In this document: piece by piece, positions 1 through 8,669 of the stretch
Numbering within the stretch: position 1 is the first letter of the stretch
How the letters are laid out: each line of letters opens with the position of its first letter
Source of the DNA: an uncultured Synergistales bacterium
Lineage (GTDB): Bacteria; Synergistota; Synergistia; Synergistales; Aminobacteriaceae
Direction of reading: 5' to 3'
Assembly (NCBI GenBank): GCA_905233565.1
Contig: CAJOCL010000003.1
Span: 124,001 to 188,000 of the forward strand
DNA: 64,000 nucleotides
Program-made: the position numbers and the translations under genes
The notes under the pieces: model-generated
What the model was told of the DNA's origin: nothing
Databases searched by the model: none
What the model saw: the letters and a program-made list of their open reading frames with translations, nothing else

Positions 1-545
1 GCATCTCCCCAGCCCATTCCGCCGCGTGAAAGAAATATTATCAGCGCGAAAATTCCCCAGCCTGCCAACGCACCTTCCAGACCGTCAAGAACTGCCGGAA
101 ATCCTCCCGCAATTCTGATAATCAGGCCTATAACTCCGGGCGTTGCGGCAAAAAGGTCAAAAACATCCCCCGTCTCATAATCAGTCAGAGAGTTCAAAAC
201 AAGTCCGCACGAACCCACAGAACAAATCAGGAACGCCCAAGAAATTTTGTATTTCAGAATTATCATCACGGCTAGAAAAGCGCAGATTATTTCTACAAGA
301 ATGTAACGTGCTGAAATTTTAGCTCCGCAGTTACGGCATTTTCCGCGCTGAATAAGCCACGATATTATCGGGATAAGTTCCGATGCACTCAAGACATGGC
401 CGCATGATTCGCAGACTGAACGCTCATTTTTCCCCCACCATGAACGCCCCTGAACGCTCCTGTGTGCAACTACGTTCAGAAATGAACCGAGTGAAGCTCC
501 GAATATTCCTGCTATTAATGCCTGTTGTATCATTATTATTGTCAT
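1..545 (-). CDS. Prepilin peptidase, A24 family (C-terminus beyond window)
   Basis: Inner-membrane bifunctional aspartic protease and N-methyltransferase that matures type IV prepilins or pseudopilins. Reading the minus strand from the ATG at 545 gives the family N-terminus GSFLNVVAHR. A four-cysteine zinc site follows (CESCG, then CRNCG), separated by the family segment ELIPIISWL. The first catalytic aspartate lies in LTDYETGDVFD. The last codons in the window encode GMGWGD, the second catalytic GxGD motif. Several hydrophobic segments lie between. A second in-frame ATG at 533 is also possible; neither has a strong ribosome site. The gene begins 11 nt after the zinc-ribbon gene, so the two are probably co-transcribed. 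The partial protein contains both catalytic motifs. Confidence 0.9.
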   Translation of the reverse strand, partial: MTIIMIQQALIAGIFGASLGSFLNVVAHRSVQGRSWWGKNERSVCESCGHVLSASELIPIISWLIQRGKCRNCGAKISARYILVEIICAFLAVMIILKYKISWAFLICSVGSCGLVLNSLTDYETGDVFDLFAATPGVIGLIIRIAGGFPAVLDGLEGALAGWGIFALIIFLSRGGMGWGD

Positions 546-556
546 TTTACTTTTTG

Positions 557-967
557 TTACTTTTTGCGCTGAATGTCAAAAACGTACTGCCTGCCATCGT
601 CCTTCTTGTCCCTGCTTTCGCGTGAATACAAGACACCGCCGTATGTCGTTATATTGCGCTTTAACTTTTCAACTTCGGCGTTTATTGCTTCCGCTAATTT
701 TTGACGCGTACCCTTCTTATCGCGGCTGTAAGTCTGCAAGTCCCTTTCAATATAGCCTAAATCAACAAGTGCCTGAATCTCAAGAGGGCTTATGTTCATT
801 TCATCGGCGAGCGTATCAAGGTCAAAATCCCTGTTCTGGTTATCGCGCATGTATTCATGAACATGGCCGTAAATATCTTCAAGCCTTCTTACACAGTTTC
901 CGCATATCCTCTGGCCTTCAAATCCGTTATAAAGTTTCTTGCATAACCTGCATTCAGTAAGTGCCAT
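557..967 (-). CDS. Zinc-ribbon protein resembling YvyF/TIGR03826 (copy 2)
   Basis: A 136-residue soluble protein. The N-terminal zinc ribbon has CRLCKKLY and CGNC. It is followed by a helical segment (EDIYGHVHEYMRDN) and a small helix-turn-helix-like stretch (LADEMNISPLEIQALVDLGYI). This layout matches the small 'flagellar operon protein' family TIGR03826 (YvyF of Bacillus), whose role is poorly defined. The C-terminal 50 residues are rich in Lys and Arg. The start at 967 has a GGAGG ribosome site. It is a clear paralogue of the gene just upstream (MALTEC versus MALREC starts), which suggests a local duplication. Family assignment comes from motif layout only. Confidence 0.65.
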   Translation of the reverse strand: MALTECRLCKKLYNGFEGQRICGNCVRRLEDIYGHVHEYMRDNQNRDFDLDTLADEMNISPLEIQALVDLGYIERDLQTYSRDKKGTRQKLAEAINAEVEKLKRNITTYGGVLYSRESRDKKDDGRQYVFDIQRKK

Positions 968-1005
968 TTTTTATACCTCCATGTTAATGTTAATTATTTA
1001 TGATT

Positions 1006-1416
1006 CTAATATCTTCGTCTTCTGCGGCTGTAATATCTTCCGCTGTAAGTATAATGAGCCTTCTTTCGTTCTATCATTTTCCCTAATTCATCAGAAAATT
1101 CGCCTGCCAATATCTGACGTGCCGAGAGTGCCAGACCGTAAGTCTGAATGTCGCGCTCAAACCAGCCCAGTTCAAAAAGCAATTGCAGTTCTTCAATATC
1201 CGTATCAGTATCCGCTGCCAATCTATGAGCAAGTTTCTTTATATCAGTAATATCTGTCGTAATTTGGTCTTCGTGATCTCTAATGTAATTATGTATTCTA
1301 TTATATGTCCCTTCAAGTTTCATGCGGCAGTTAGGGCAGACTGCATTTTTTTCTGAACGTATTTTACTCTTGTCATCGTAGAGTGAATTGCAGACTTTGC
1401 ATTCTCTAAGTGCCAT
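1006..1416 (-). CDS. Zinc-ribbon protein resembling YvyF/TIGR03826 (copy 1)
   Basis: A 136-residue paralogue of the next gene. It has the same N-terminal CKVCNSLY and CPNC ribbon, the helical segment YNRIHNYIRDHEDQ, and an HTH-like part ending ELQLLFELGWFERDIQTYG. The reading frame is open 30 codons further upstream, but the ATG at 1416 is preferred. It has GGGAAGGG just upstream, and its N-terminus MALREC aligns with the paralogue. The tail is basic (GRYYSRRRRRY). It is first in a three-gene minus-strand group that ends with a prepilin peptidase, and it diverges from ilvC. The function is not known. A zinc-bound regulatory or assembly role is a guess. Confidence 0.65.
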   Translation of the reverse strand: MALRECKVCNSLYDDKSKIRSEKNAVCPNCRMKLEGTYNRIHNYIRDHEDQITTDITDIKKLAHRLAADTDTDIEELQLLFELGWFERDIQTYGLALSARQILAGEFSDELGKMIERKKAHYTYSGRYYSRRRRRY

Positions 1417-1523
1417 AAAATCCCTTCCCGCTAAAATAAAATATATTGTGATAATTCTACATGTATTTACGACATTAATTATATGAAAATTTATATCTGT
1501 CTGCACAGTTTTTTTTCTGCTAA

Positions 1524-1538
1524 AATATCCAGAAAACT
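1524..1538. promoter_or_regulatory. Candidate CodY box upstream of ilvC
   Basis: The 15-mer AATATCCAGAAAACT matches the Firmicutes CodY consensus AATTTTCWGAAAATT at 12 of 15 positions. It sits 30 bp before the ilvC start and overlaps a TAAAAT that could be the -10 element. The CodY encoded at 38046-38861 keeps the recognition-helix sequence of Bacillus CodY, and ilv genes are classical CodY targets. AT-rich intergenic DNA can give such matches by chance. Confidence 0.45.
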
Positions 1539-1567
1539 TTTCATTTTCATAAAGGGGATATTTTTTT

Positions 1568-2587
1568 ATGGCAAAAGTTTATTACGAGAAGGATTGCGAT
1601 CTGGGGAAACTCACGGGAAAGAAAATAGCCATCATCGGTTACGGTTCACAGGGACATGCACACGCAATGAATCTGCGCGACTCCGGCTGTGATGTCATAG
1701 TCGGCCTCTATAAAGGCGGAAAATCCTGGCCTGTCGCGGAAAAAGACGGCTTCACTGTAATGACCGTAAGCGAGGCTACAAAAGCTGCTGACATAATCAT
1801 GATACTGATCAATGACGAAAAACAGGCAGATATGTACCGTTCCGAAATGCTCCCTTATTTGACAGAGGGAAAGACAATCGCATTTGCTCACGGTTTCAAC
1901 ATCAGGTACAAGCAGATCGTTGCTCCTGCCGGCGTTGATGTCTTCATGGCAGCCCCGAAAGGTCCGGGACACACGGTAAGAAGCCAGTACGTAGCAGGAA
2001 AGGGAGTTCCCTGCCTCGTTGCCGTTGAACAGGACGCGTCAGGAAAATGCCTCGATACCGCTCTCGCTTACATTGCAGGAATCGGCGGTGCAAGGGCAGG
2101 CATTCTTGAAACGACAATGCAGCAGGAAACAGAGACGGATCTCTTTGGTGAACAGACTGTACTTTGCGGAGGCGTTGTTGACCTGATGCAGTGCGGATTT
2201 GAAGTTCTCTGCGAAGCCGGTTATGACCCTGTAAACGCTTATTTCGAGTGTATCCACGAAATGAAGCTGATAATTGACCTTGTAAACAGGGGCGGAGTTG
2301 CAGCAATGAACTACTCAATTTCAGATACTGCGGAGTTCGGTGAATACGTTTCAGGCCCCCGCGTTCTGCCTCATGAGGAAATAAAAGCAAACATGCGCAA
2401 AGTTCTCGCTGACATTCAGGACGGTACATTTGCAGGACGCTGGATCGCAGAAAACAAAAACGGCCGTACATTCTTCAACTCAAAGCGCGACCAGTTAGCA
2501 AAGCACCCAATGGAAACAATCGGGAAACAGCTGCGTGAACAGATGCTTTGGAAGGACGGTTCAAGCCTCGATGAAGTATCGAAGTGA
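1568..2587 (+). CDS. ilvC: Ketol-acid reductoisomerase
   Basis: Catalyses the NADPH- and Mg-dependent isomerisation and reduction of acetolactate or acetohydroxybutyrate, the second common step of isoleucine and valine synthesis. At 339 residues it is the short class I form. The Rossmann motif [10 protein letters not shown] lies near residue 25. The loop LYKGGKSW ends in Ser, as in NADPH-dependent members. FAHGFNI and [10 protein letters not shown] carry the catalytic His and the metal-binding Asp and Glu. The ATG at 1568 has AAAGGGG upstream. Its 3' end overlaps ilvD by 17 nt, and the two form one operon. It is possibly repressed by CodY through the box at 1524-1538. Confidence 0.97.
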   Translation: MAKVYYEKDCDLGKLTGKKIAIIGYGSQGHAHAMNLRDSGCDVIVGLYKGGKSWPVAEKDGFTVMTVSEATKAADIIMILINDEKQADMYRSEMLPYLTEGKTIAFAHGFNIRYKQIVAPAGVDVFMAAPKGPGHTVRSQYVAGKGVPCLVAVEQDASGKCLDTALAYIAGIGGARAGILETTMQQETETDLFGEQTVLCGGVVDLMQCGFEVLCEAGYDPVNAYFECIHEMKLIIDLVNRGGVAAMNYSISDTAEFGEYVSGPRVLPHEEIKANMRKVLADIQDGTFAGRWIAENKNGRTFFNSKRDQLAKHPMETIGKQLREQMLWKDGSSLDEVSK

Positions 2588-4238
2588 TAACATCAAATCC
2601 GGTGTTGAACGCACTCCGAATTTAAGCCTGTTATATGCTCTGGGACTGACAAAAGAAGAGATTTCACGTCCCATAATCGGTGTAGTAAACTCATTCAGCG
2701 AAGTCGTACCCGGTCATATGCACCTGGACAAAATAGCTCAGGCCGTTAAAGAAGGAATTTACGCCGCAGGTGGAACGCCGATGATGTTTCCTGCTATTGC
2801 TGTCTGTGACGGTATTGCAATGGGTCATGTTGGAATGAAATACTCTCTCGTTTCGCGTGATTTAGTTGCTGACAGCACGGAGGCAATGGCTATAGCTCAT
2901 CAGTTTGACGGCCTTGTACTGATTCCGAACTGCGACAAGAACGTACCCGGAATGTTAATGGCTGCAGCAAGGCTGAACATTCCCGCAATATTCTGCGCAG
3001 GAGGGCCGATGCTTGCAGGTCATCTGAAAGACGGAAGGCGTACCTGCCTAAGTCATATGTTTGAGGCTGTCGGGGCATATCACGCAGGAAAACTCGACGA
3101 AGCTGGAGTTGACGATTACACGGAAAACGCCTGCCCTTCATGCGGTTCATGCTCAGGAATGTACACGGCAAATTCAATGAATTGTCTGACTGAAGCCATA
3201 GGCATGTCATTGCGCGGAAACGGAACGATCCCGGCTCCTTATTCAGCAAGAATAAGACTTGCTAAATTAACGGGCATGAAGATTATGGAACTCGTGAAAA
3301 ATAACATACGTCCGAGAGACATAATGACATCAGACGCTTTCAACAATGCAGAAGCGGTTGATATGGCTTTGGGCTGTTCAACAAATACGATGCTGCACCT
3401 TCCTGCCATTGCACATGAAGCCGGAGTAAAAATAGATTTGAGCCACGCAAACGAAATCAGCGAGAGAACGCCGAATTTATGCCATTTAGCTCCTGCCGGT
3501 GATACTTTCATGGAAGACCTGGACAGAGCCGGAGGAGTTTACGCCGTTATGAATGAGCTTGCAAAGAACGGACTTATTAAAACTGACCTGATTACTGCAA
3601 CGGGTAAGACGGTCGGCGAAAACATTTCAGGGATTGAAATTCTTGACAATGAGATAATCCGGCCTGTAAGCAATCCTTATTCAAAGACGGGAGGAATTGC
3701 GGTACTCAAAGGGAATTTGGCACCGGACGGCTGTGTTGTCAAACGTTCGGCAGTTGCACAGGAAATGATGAAACATGAAGGGCCTGCAAGGGTGTTTGAC
3801 AGCGAGGACGAAGCTATTTCGACGATTTACGCGGGAGGAATTAAAGCCGGCGATGTTGTAGTAATACGCTACGAAGGGCCTAAAGGCGGTCCGGGTATGC
3901 GTGAGATGCTGAATCCGACAAGCGCAATCTGCGGAATGGGACTCGACACGAGCGTTGCGCTGATTACTGACGGGAGATTTTCAGGAGCTACGAGGGGCGC
4001 AAGTATCGGCCATGTAAGCCCTGAAGCTGCGTCAGGCGGTAATATTGCGCTCGTTCATGAGGGCGATATAATCAGCATTGACATAAATAACTACAGCATA
4101 ACGCTTAAAGTTTCTGATGAGGAATTAGCGAAGAGGCGCGCCGAATGGACTGCACCTGAACCGAAGATTAAGACGGGTTATCTTGCAAGATATGCGAAAC
4201 TCGTTACAAGTGCGGATAAAGGAGCAATCTTGGAGTAA
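2571..4238 (+). CDS. ilvD: Dihydroxy-acid dehydratase
   Basis: An iron-sulfur enzyme that dehydrates dihydroxyvalerate and dihydroxymethylvalerate in valine and isoleucine synthesis. The protein has 555 residues. The start at 2571 gives [16 protein letters not shown], matching the family N-terminus; an in-frame upstream start at 2535 would add 12 unlike residues. Cluster and active-site motifs are visible: [27 protein letters not shown], and the C-terminal [10 protein letters not shown]. The gene overlaps the end of ilvC by 17 nt, which implies coupled translation. A strong intrinsic terminator follows immediately. Confidence 0.97.
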   Translation: MKYRSDNIKSGVERTPNLSLLYALGLTKEEISRPIIGVVNSFSEVVPGHMHLDKIAQAVKEGIYAAGGTPMMFPAIAVCDGIAMGHVGMKYSLVSRDLVADSTEAMAIAHQFDGLVLIPNCDKNVPGMLMAAARLNIPAIFCAGGPMLAGHLKDGRRTCLSHMFEAVGAYHAGKLDEAGVDDYTENACPSCGSCSGMYTANSMNCLTEAIGMSLRGNGTIPAPYSARIRLAKLTGMKIMELVKNNIRPRDIMTSDAFNNAEAVDMALGCSTNTMLHLPAIAHEAGVKIDLSHANEISERTPNLCHLAPAGDTFMEDLDRAGGVYAVMNELAKNGLIKTDLITATGKTVGENISGIEILDNEIIRPVSNPYSKTGGIAVLKGNLAPDGCVVKRSAVAQEMMKHEGPARVFDSEDEAISTIYAGGIKAGDVVVIRYEGPKGGPGMREMLNPTSAICGMGLDTSVALITDGRFSGATRGASIGHVSPEAASGGNIALVHEGDIISIDINNYSITLKVSDEELAKRRAEWTAPEPKIKTGYLARYAKLVTSADKGAILE

Positions 4239-4248
4239 GTCAGTCAAA

Positions 4249-4286
4249 AAATACCTTCAGCGTAAAAACTGAGGGTATTTTTTTTT
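4249..4286 (+). terminator. Intrinsic terminator of ilvCD
   Basis: AATACCTTCAG and CTGAGGGTATT form an 11-bp stem with one G-T wobble and an 8-nt loop. A run of T residues follows directly. It lies 11 nt after the ilvD stop. Confidence 0.85.
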
Positions 4287-4303
4287 GTGATTATATTGTA
4301 TTT

Positions 4304-4588
4304 TTACCCTAACGCCTTTTCAAGAACTTTCTTGACGTTCTCCCTGCACTCCTCGTATTTTTCGCCCTTGTGAGACTCATACACCTTCACGCCGTCAACG
4401 AACATGGCCGGAACATGATAGTAATCATATTTTTCTGAAATTTCCGGGTGCTGATTCTCCTCAATCCATTCAAACGGAACGGATGAATATTCCGCATTAC
4501 CAGATGATAATTCTTTCAGTGCCTCTTTTGCCTGTCTGCAATAAGGGCAACCCTCAATGTAAAACGCCGTAACTTTTTTCGTACTCAT
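4304..4588 (-). CDS. Glutaredoxin-like protein
   Basis: A small cytoplasmic thiol-disulfide protein of 94 residues with the thioredoxin fold. The active site CPYC lies near residue 14. The family cis-Pro region is YHVPAMFVDG, and a C-terminal helix follows. The ATG at 4588 is preferred because AAAGGTAAA lies upstream; the longer reading uses a TTG seven codons earlier. It is convergent with ilvD and divergent from the isochorismatase gene, so it is probably its own transcription unit. The partner protein is unknown. The CPYC motif would support reduction of mixed disulfides. Confidence 0.85.
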   Translation of the reverse strand: MSTKKVTAFYIEGCPYCRQAKEALKELSSGNAEYSSVPFEWIEENQHPEISEKYDYYHVPAMFVDGVKVYESHKGEKYEECRENVKKVLEKALG

Positions 4589-4691
4589 AATCAAAAATTT
4601 ACCTTTCAAATTTTAATGTAATAACAATTTCACTGAATAGTATATAATAACTTCACGAAAATTTTTTCATACTGAGAGAGGTCGTTTCAAT

Positions 4692-5264
4692 TTGCACAAG
4701 TCTATCAATGCTATGTCATCGTTTCTGTTAATGATTGACATTCAGGAGCGTTTGATACCGGCTATCTATAATAAAGATGAAGTACTCGAAAATTCTACCA
4801 GGCTTCTAAAAGCTGCAAAAGAACTTTCATTGCCCGTCATATTCTCAGAACAATACCCGAAGGGAATCGGTTCGACTGTTCCTGAACTCAAAACTTTAAT
4901 TCCTGAAGGTTCAGAGATGATTGAAAAAACAGAGTTTTCCTGCTGTAAAAATTCCAGCTTCGGCGATGCGTTCCTGAATATGCGTTTCAATTCAGGCACT
5001 AAGGACACGGCAGTATTATTCGGCGTTGAAACTCATATTTGTGTCTTGGGAACAGCCATAGACATGATTGAAAAATATCATCTCAATGTAGTAATAGCCG
5101 CTGATGCCTGCGGAAGCCGTACACCTGAAAATCATAATCTCGCTCTTGAGGCCATGAGGTCAATCGGCTGTCTTGTCGTTCCTTCTGAAACGGTTATATA
5201 TCATATGCTAAGGAAGGCAGGTACTCCGCAGTTCAAAGCCCTTCTGCCTCTTTTTAAGCAGTAG
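4692..5264 (+). CDS. Isochorismatase-family cysteine hydrolase
   Basis: A cysteine hydrolase of the isochorismatase/nicotinamidase superfamily, 190 residues, cytoplasmic. The catalytic Asp lies in LLMIDIQERL, the Lys in IEKTEFSC, and the nucleophilic Cys in GVETHICVLGTA. Overall it resembles the YcaC-like branch, whose substrates are mostly undefined. The TTG at 4692 is chosen as start because AGAGAGG ends 10 nt before it, whereas the next ATG (4713) lies 31 nt away from that site. It heads a plus-strand run through rsmA. The substrate cannot be told from sequence. Confidence 0.85.
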   Translation: MHKSINAMSSFLLMIDIQERLIPAIYNKDEVLENSTRLLKAAKELSLPVIFSEQYPKGIGSTVPELKTLIPEGSEMIEKTEFSCCKNSSFGDAFLNMRFNSGTKDTAVLFGVETHICVLGTAIDMIEKYHLNVVIAADACGSRTPENHNLALEAMRSIGCLVVPSETVIYHMLRKAGTPQFKALLPLFKQ

Positions 5265-5275
5265 AAGTTGAGTTC

Positions 5276-6859
5276 ATGCGCAATAAACGTGCATTTTTAT
5301 TCGCCCTTATCCTGTCATATTTATACTTCAGGGGCATCGGAGATCACGGACTTATAGATCCTCTTGAGGGCGTTAATGCTTCTGTTGCAGTCCACATGGC
5401 CGGAGGCGGTAATTATTTCGTCCCGAAAATCGGCGAGGCTCTGACTTCAGGCAGTACAATGGGTTCATGGTGGCTTTCTGTAATTGCCATAAAGCTCATC
5501 GGCTGGAGCGAGTTCGCTGTACGTTTCTTTTCAGCTCTTTCAGGCTTGGGAATGATTTTCGTTTCTGCAATATCAGCAAGGCCGTACAGTGATGATCCAA
5601 TGCGTAAATCCTGGCTTGCTGCATGTATATGTGCGGCGATGACTTTGTGTTTTGTCGTATCTCAGTCGGCATCTTCACACGCCCTTTATTCATTCCTTAC
5701 GGGGCTTGCAATGACGGGGATAATTCTTTCAGGCGAGAACAAGAAAAGATTAATCATTGCACATTCAGCGATAACTCTTGCTTTTATTGCTCACGGCTTT
5801 GAGGGGTTATTATTGCCGTTCCTTGCCGTAATAGTATATTGCGTAATTTCTGAAGACTGGGACTTGATGCGCGATTTTTTCACATGGCCGGGAGGAATTA
5901 TTATAACCGTTGCAGTGTCGGGATTATATTTCGTCATTCTGATGATAACTAATCCTGAAATAATTCATTTCATGAGGTGCCAGAATCACAGTTACACATT
6001 CGGCGGATTTGCAGGGATAATTACGTTTATATTCATAAGTTTTGTACCTTTTCACGGCTTTATAGCCCGTGCGTTTTATGAAGTCTTTCCGCGCAGTTAT
6101 CCTGCTGAAAAATCATACGATTTATTTATATTGACATGGGCCTGTGTATTCGCGCTTGCTTCTTTGATTTCAGGTGATATTTTTGCGTTATGTTCATGTA
6201 TTCCGGCAGTGTCGGCACTTCTCGGGCGCAAGATAGATATATGGCTGACTCAGGGCAGTTTCACTTCACTGCGTTATGCCGTAATGATTAACACTCTGAT
6301 ACTTGTGCCGGTTCTTTATATGTTACTTCCTTTTACGGCCAGGAAATTCCCGTTAGTCAAAGCCTCAATGATGTCATTAATTCCATGGGGGCTTACTGAA
6401 GGTTTGTTTCTTTTCGCCTGCTGGTATTACACAAAGACAAGGCAGCCTTCAAAATGGGCCCGCAACGTTCCGGCGGCGGCGTTAATATGTCTCATGCCTC
6501 TTGCAGGAGTTTTCAATCTGACCGCTGAAATTTATTCGGCACATGACACGGGAATGCAGCTCCGCGATGCCGTCAGGGGAAATGATATTATTTTGCAGTA
6601 CGGCGTTAATCACCCTTCAATTTATTTTTATACTCTAAGAAATTCAAGAATAATAAGTGCTGATTTCACGCCGGGCGTTTCTGAAAAAAAGTATAATGCT
6701 CCTGAAAGCGTTATAAATTCATTATGGGACGGAAGTACAAGAGTATTCATGATTATGCCGTCCGATATGACCCTTGAGAATCGTCTTCCTGCTGATATTA
6801 TTCAGATTGATGAAGGTCAGGGATTGTTATTGTTGAGTAATCAGTCAAGTAATCAATAG
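5276..6859 (+). CDS. ArnT-like membrane glycosyltransferase
   Basis: A 527-residue polytopic inner-membrane protein with about a dozen hydrophobic segments. The N-terminal part DPLEGVNASVAVHM, followed by a GNYFVPKIG stretch, matches the GT-C fold of ArnT/PMT enzymes. Those enzymes transfer a lipid-linked sugar to lipid A or protein on the periplasmic face. The acidic residues after the first membrane segment (DPLEG) are the usual catalytic site region. A short soluble C-terminal domain is present. It starts 11 nt after the preceding gene. If it modifies lipid A it implies an outer membrane, but the acceptor is inferred only. Confidence 0.7.
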   Translation: MRNKRAFLFALILSYLYFRGIGDHGLIDPLEGVNASVAVHMAGGGNYFVPKIGEALTSGSTMGSWWLSVIAIKLIGWSEFAVRFFSALSGLGMIFVSAISARPYSDDPMRKSWLAACICAAMTLCFVVSQSASSHALYSFLTGLAMTGIILSGENKKRLIIAHSAITLAFIAHGFEGLLLPFLAVIVYCVISEDWDLMRDFFTWPGGIIITVAVSGLYFVILMITNPEIIHFMRCQNHSYTFGGFAGIITFIFISFVPFHGFIARAFYEVFPRSYPAEKSYDLFILTWACVFALASLISGDIFALCSCIPAVSALLGRKIDIWLTQGSFTSLRYAVMINTLILVPVLYMLLPFTARKFPLVKASMMSLIPWGLTEGLFLFACWYYTKTRQPSKWARNVPAAALICLMPLAGVFNLTAEIYSAHDTGMQLRDAVRGNDIILQYGVNHPSIYFYTLRNSRIISADFTPGVSEKKYNAPESVINSLWDGSTRVFMIMPSDMTLENRLPADIIQIDEGQGLLLLSNQSSNQ

Positions 6860-6896
6860 TTATTTGTTAATTATTATTGAAAGAAGGTTTTATATA

Positions 6897-7634
6897 ATGC
6901 GTAAAATTTTAATTGCTTTAATCTCTTTATTAATCGTCAGCACTCCGGCCATGTCAGCCGAAATCAACCCCGATTCTGAAATTCACAGGGTAATCGGCGG
7001 AATGTACTCGCTTGTTTCGTCCCTCGCAATGAACGGAAATATCAATCCTGAACTGAATCAGTTAAGGAAATATTTTTCCGATGTCCCGAATAACTGGGCT
7101 GATGATAATCGTATCTCGGTCGTAAAAAATGAAATCTGGGCGGGCGTTTCAGTCAGCAAATTTTCAACGTCAAAAAGTTTTCTGCGTTCACATGCTCAGG
7201 AACTCGGAATAATGGACTCACCCGGCGGAGATTACTGGTTCAGCGGTGAATTTGCCTGGATTAAGGCCGCAGATATTGCGGGCGGAAAGTTAAAACCCGT
7301 AACTCTCAGGGCTGCCAAAGGTTCAGGAGATGACAAGGATATATTGTTTTTCAGCACTAAAGGCCAGAATACATGGTGGCAGGAGTATCCGGTTTTCACG
7401 AAAAAAGCAGCAGCCGAAATTCTCAGGTTATGGGGCGAAAATCAGGCAGGACTGCACAAGCCCAAGGGAGTATCACACAGTATCTATGAATCCGTGAAGC
7501 CCTCAGCAGTCAGAAAGCCGGCAGATATTCACACAAAAAGAGATAAAACTTTCCAAGAAGAGCTTGATATGGATATGGGTGACGTAATATTCAGGCCGAT
7601 TCCTAATACTACATACAGGGATAATAGAAATTAA
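6897..7634 (+). CDS. Exported protein of unknown function
   Basis: I do not recognise a family. The ATG at 6897 has GAAAGAAGG upstream and gives a clean signal peptide (MRKILIALISLLIVSTPAMSA), so the 245-residue product is exported. An open frame continues 11 codons upstream, but that would bury the signal sequence. The mature part is rich in Trp and aromatic residues in the middle (WFSGEFAWIKAADI, NTWWQEYPVF). It ends in a polar, charged tail (EELDMDMGDVIF then TTYRDNRN). It sits between the ArnT-like gene and galE, so an envelope role is plausible. No catalytic motif or repeat was seen. Confidence 0.6.
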   Translation: MRKILIALISLLIVSTPAMSAEINPDSEIHRVIGGMYSLVSSLAMNGNINPELNQLRKYFSDVPNNWADDNRISVVKNEIWAGVSVSKFSTSKSFLRSHAQELGIMDSPGGDYWFSGEFAWIKAADIAGGKLKPVTLRAAKGSGDDKDILFFSTKGQNTWWQEYPVFTKKAAAEILRLWGENQAGLHKPKGVSHSIYESVKPSAVRKPADIHTKRDKTFQEELDMDMGDVIFRPIPNTTYRDNRN

Positions 7635-7673
7635 TTAATTAATATAAACAATAAACGGGAAGGAGAATAAAGC

Positions 7674-8663
7674 ATGTCAGTATTAATCTGCGGAGGAGCC
7701 GGGTATATCGGTTCACACAACGTAAGGGCATTCAAGGCACACGGCGATGATGTTATAGTCGTTGACAGCTTAGAGACAGGACACAGGGCATCAGTTCCCA
7801 ATGATGTTAAATTCTATGAGGGCGATATAAGAAATTCCGAAATACTCGACAAGATTTTCACTGAAAACAATATCGAGGCAGTAATACATTTCTGCGCTTA
7901 TTCGCTTGTCGGTGAGAGTGTTGAAAAGCCTTTGAAGTATTTCGACAACAACGTGGGCGGTATGATCTCACTTCTTGAGGCAATGCAGAGGCATGATGTA
8001 AAACGTATAATATTCTCGTCAACAGCTGCAACTTACGGCGAGCCGAAAAAAGTACCCATTCTTGAGACAGATCCCACTGAGCCGACTAATCCTTACGGTG
8101 AAAGCAAGCGCATAATGGAAAAAATGATGCACTGGGTAAGCAGCCGTTATGATATCCGTTATGTATCACTTAGATATTTCAATGTCGCTGGAGCATGGCA
8201 TGACGGTTCAATCGGAGAAGATCACAAATGCGAAACCCATTTAATCCCGCTGATTTTGCAGGTACCGTTAGGAAAGCGGAATCACATCACGATTTACGGC
8301 GATGATTACCCGACAAAAGACGGCACATGTATACGCGATTATATTCACGTTGAGGACTTGGCAAGAGCTCACATACTTGCGCTTGAATATCTGCGTTCAG
8401 GCGGTGAGAGCAATATTTTCAACTTGGGAAGCGGTGACGGTTATTCAGTCATGGAAATGATAAACGCTGCCAGAAAAGTTACGGGACACCCTATACCTGC
8501 ACAGATAGGAGAGCGGAGAGCAGGAGACCCGGCGAGATTAATTGCAGACAGCACGAAAGCACAGAATATTCTCCGTTGGAAGCCGGAAATTACGCGCATG
8601 GAGGATATTATTTCGACGGCTTGGAAGTGGCACCAGTCCCACCCTGACGGCTATATGGATTAA
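7674..8663 (+). CDS. galE: UDP-glucose 4-epimerase
   Basis: An NAD-dependent short-chain dehydrogenase that interconverts UDP-glucose and UDP-galactose for sugar use and envelope polysaccharides. The protein has 329 residues, close to the family length. The N-terminal GGAGYIGSH binds NAD. SSTAATYG holds the catalytic Ser/Thr, and PYGESKRIME holds the Tyr-xxx-Lys pair. DDYPTKDGTCIRDYIHVEDLA is the usual GalE segment. The start has GGGAAGGAG upstream. The neighbouring ArnT-like gene suggests an envelope sugar context. Confidence 0.93.
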   Translation: MSVLICGGAGYIGSHNVRAFKAHGDDVIVVDSLETGHRASVPNDVKFYEGDIRNSEILDKIFTENNIEAVIHFCAYSLVGESVEKPLKYFDNNVGGMISLLEAMQRHDVKRIIFSSTAATYGEPKKVPILETDPTEPTNPYGESKRIMEKMMHWVSSRYDIRYVSLRYFNVAGAWHDGSIGEDHKCETHLIPLILQVPLGKRNHITIYGDDYPTKDGTCIRDYIHVEDLARAHILALEYLRSGGESNIFNLGSGDGYSVMEMINAARKVTGHPIPAQIGERRAGDPARLIADSTKAQNILRWKPEITRMEDIISTAWKWHQSHPDGYMD

Positions 8664-8669
8664 TAAACG

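Noticed and set aside
1417-1567. A T-box or other riboswitch in front of ilvC.
   Set aside because: The 150-bp divergent interval is too short and lacks T-box landmarks; a CodY-type operator explains regulation better.
1944-2471. A 175-codon open frame on the minus strand opposite ilvC.
   Set aside because: It lies fully inside ilvC, has an unusual composition and no ribosome site; it is a shadow of the real gene.
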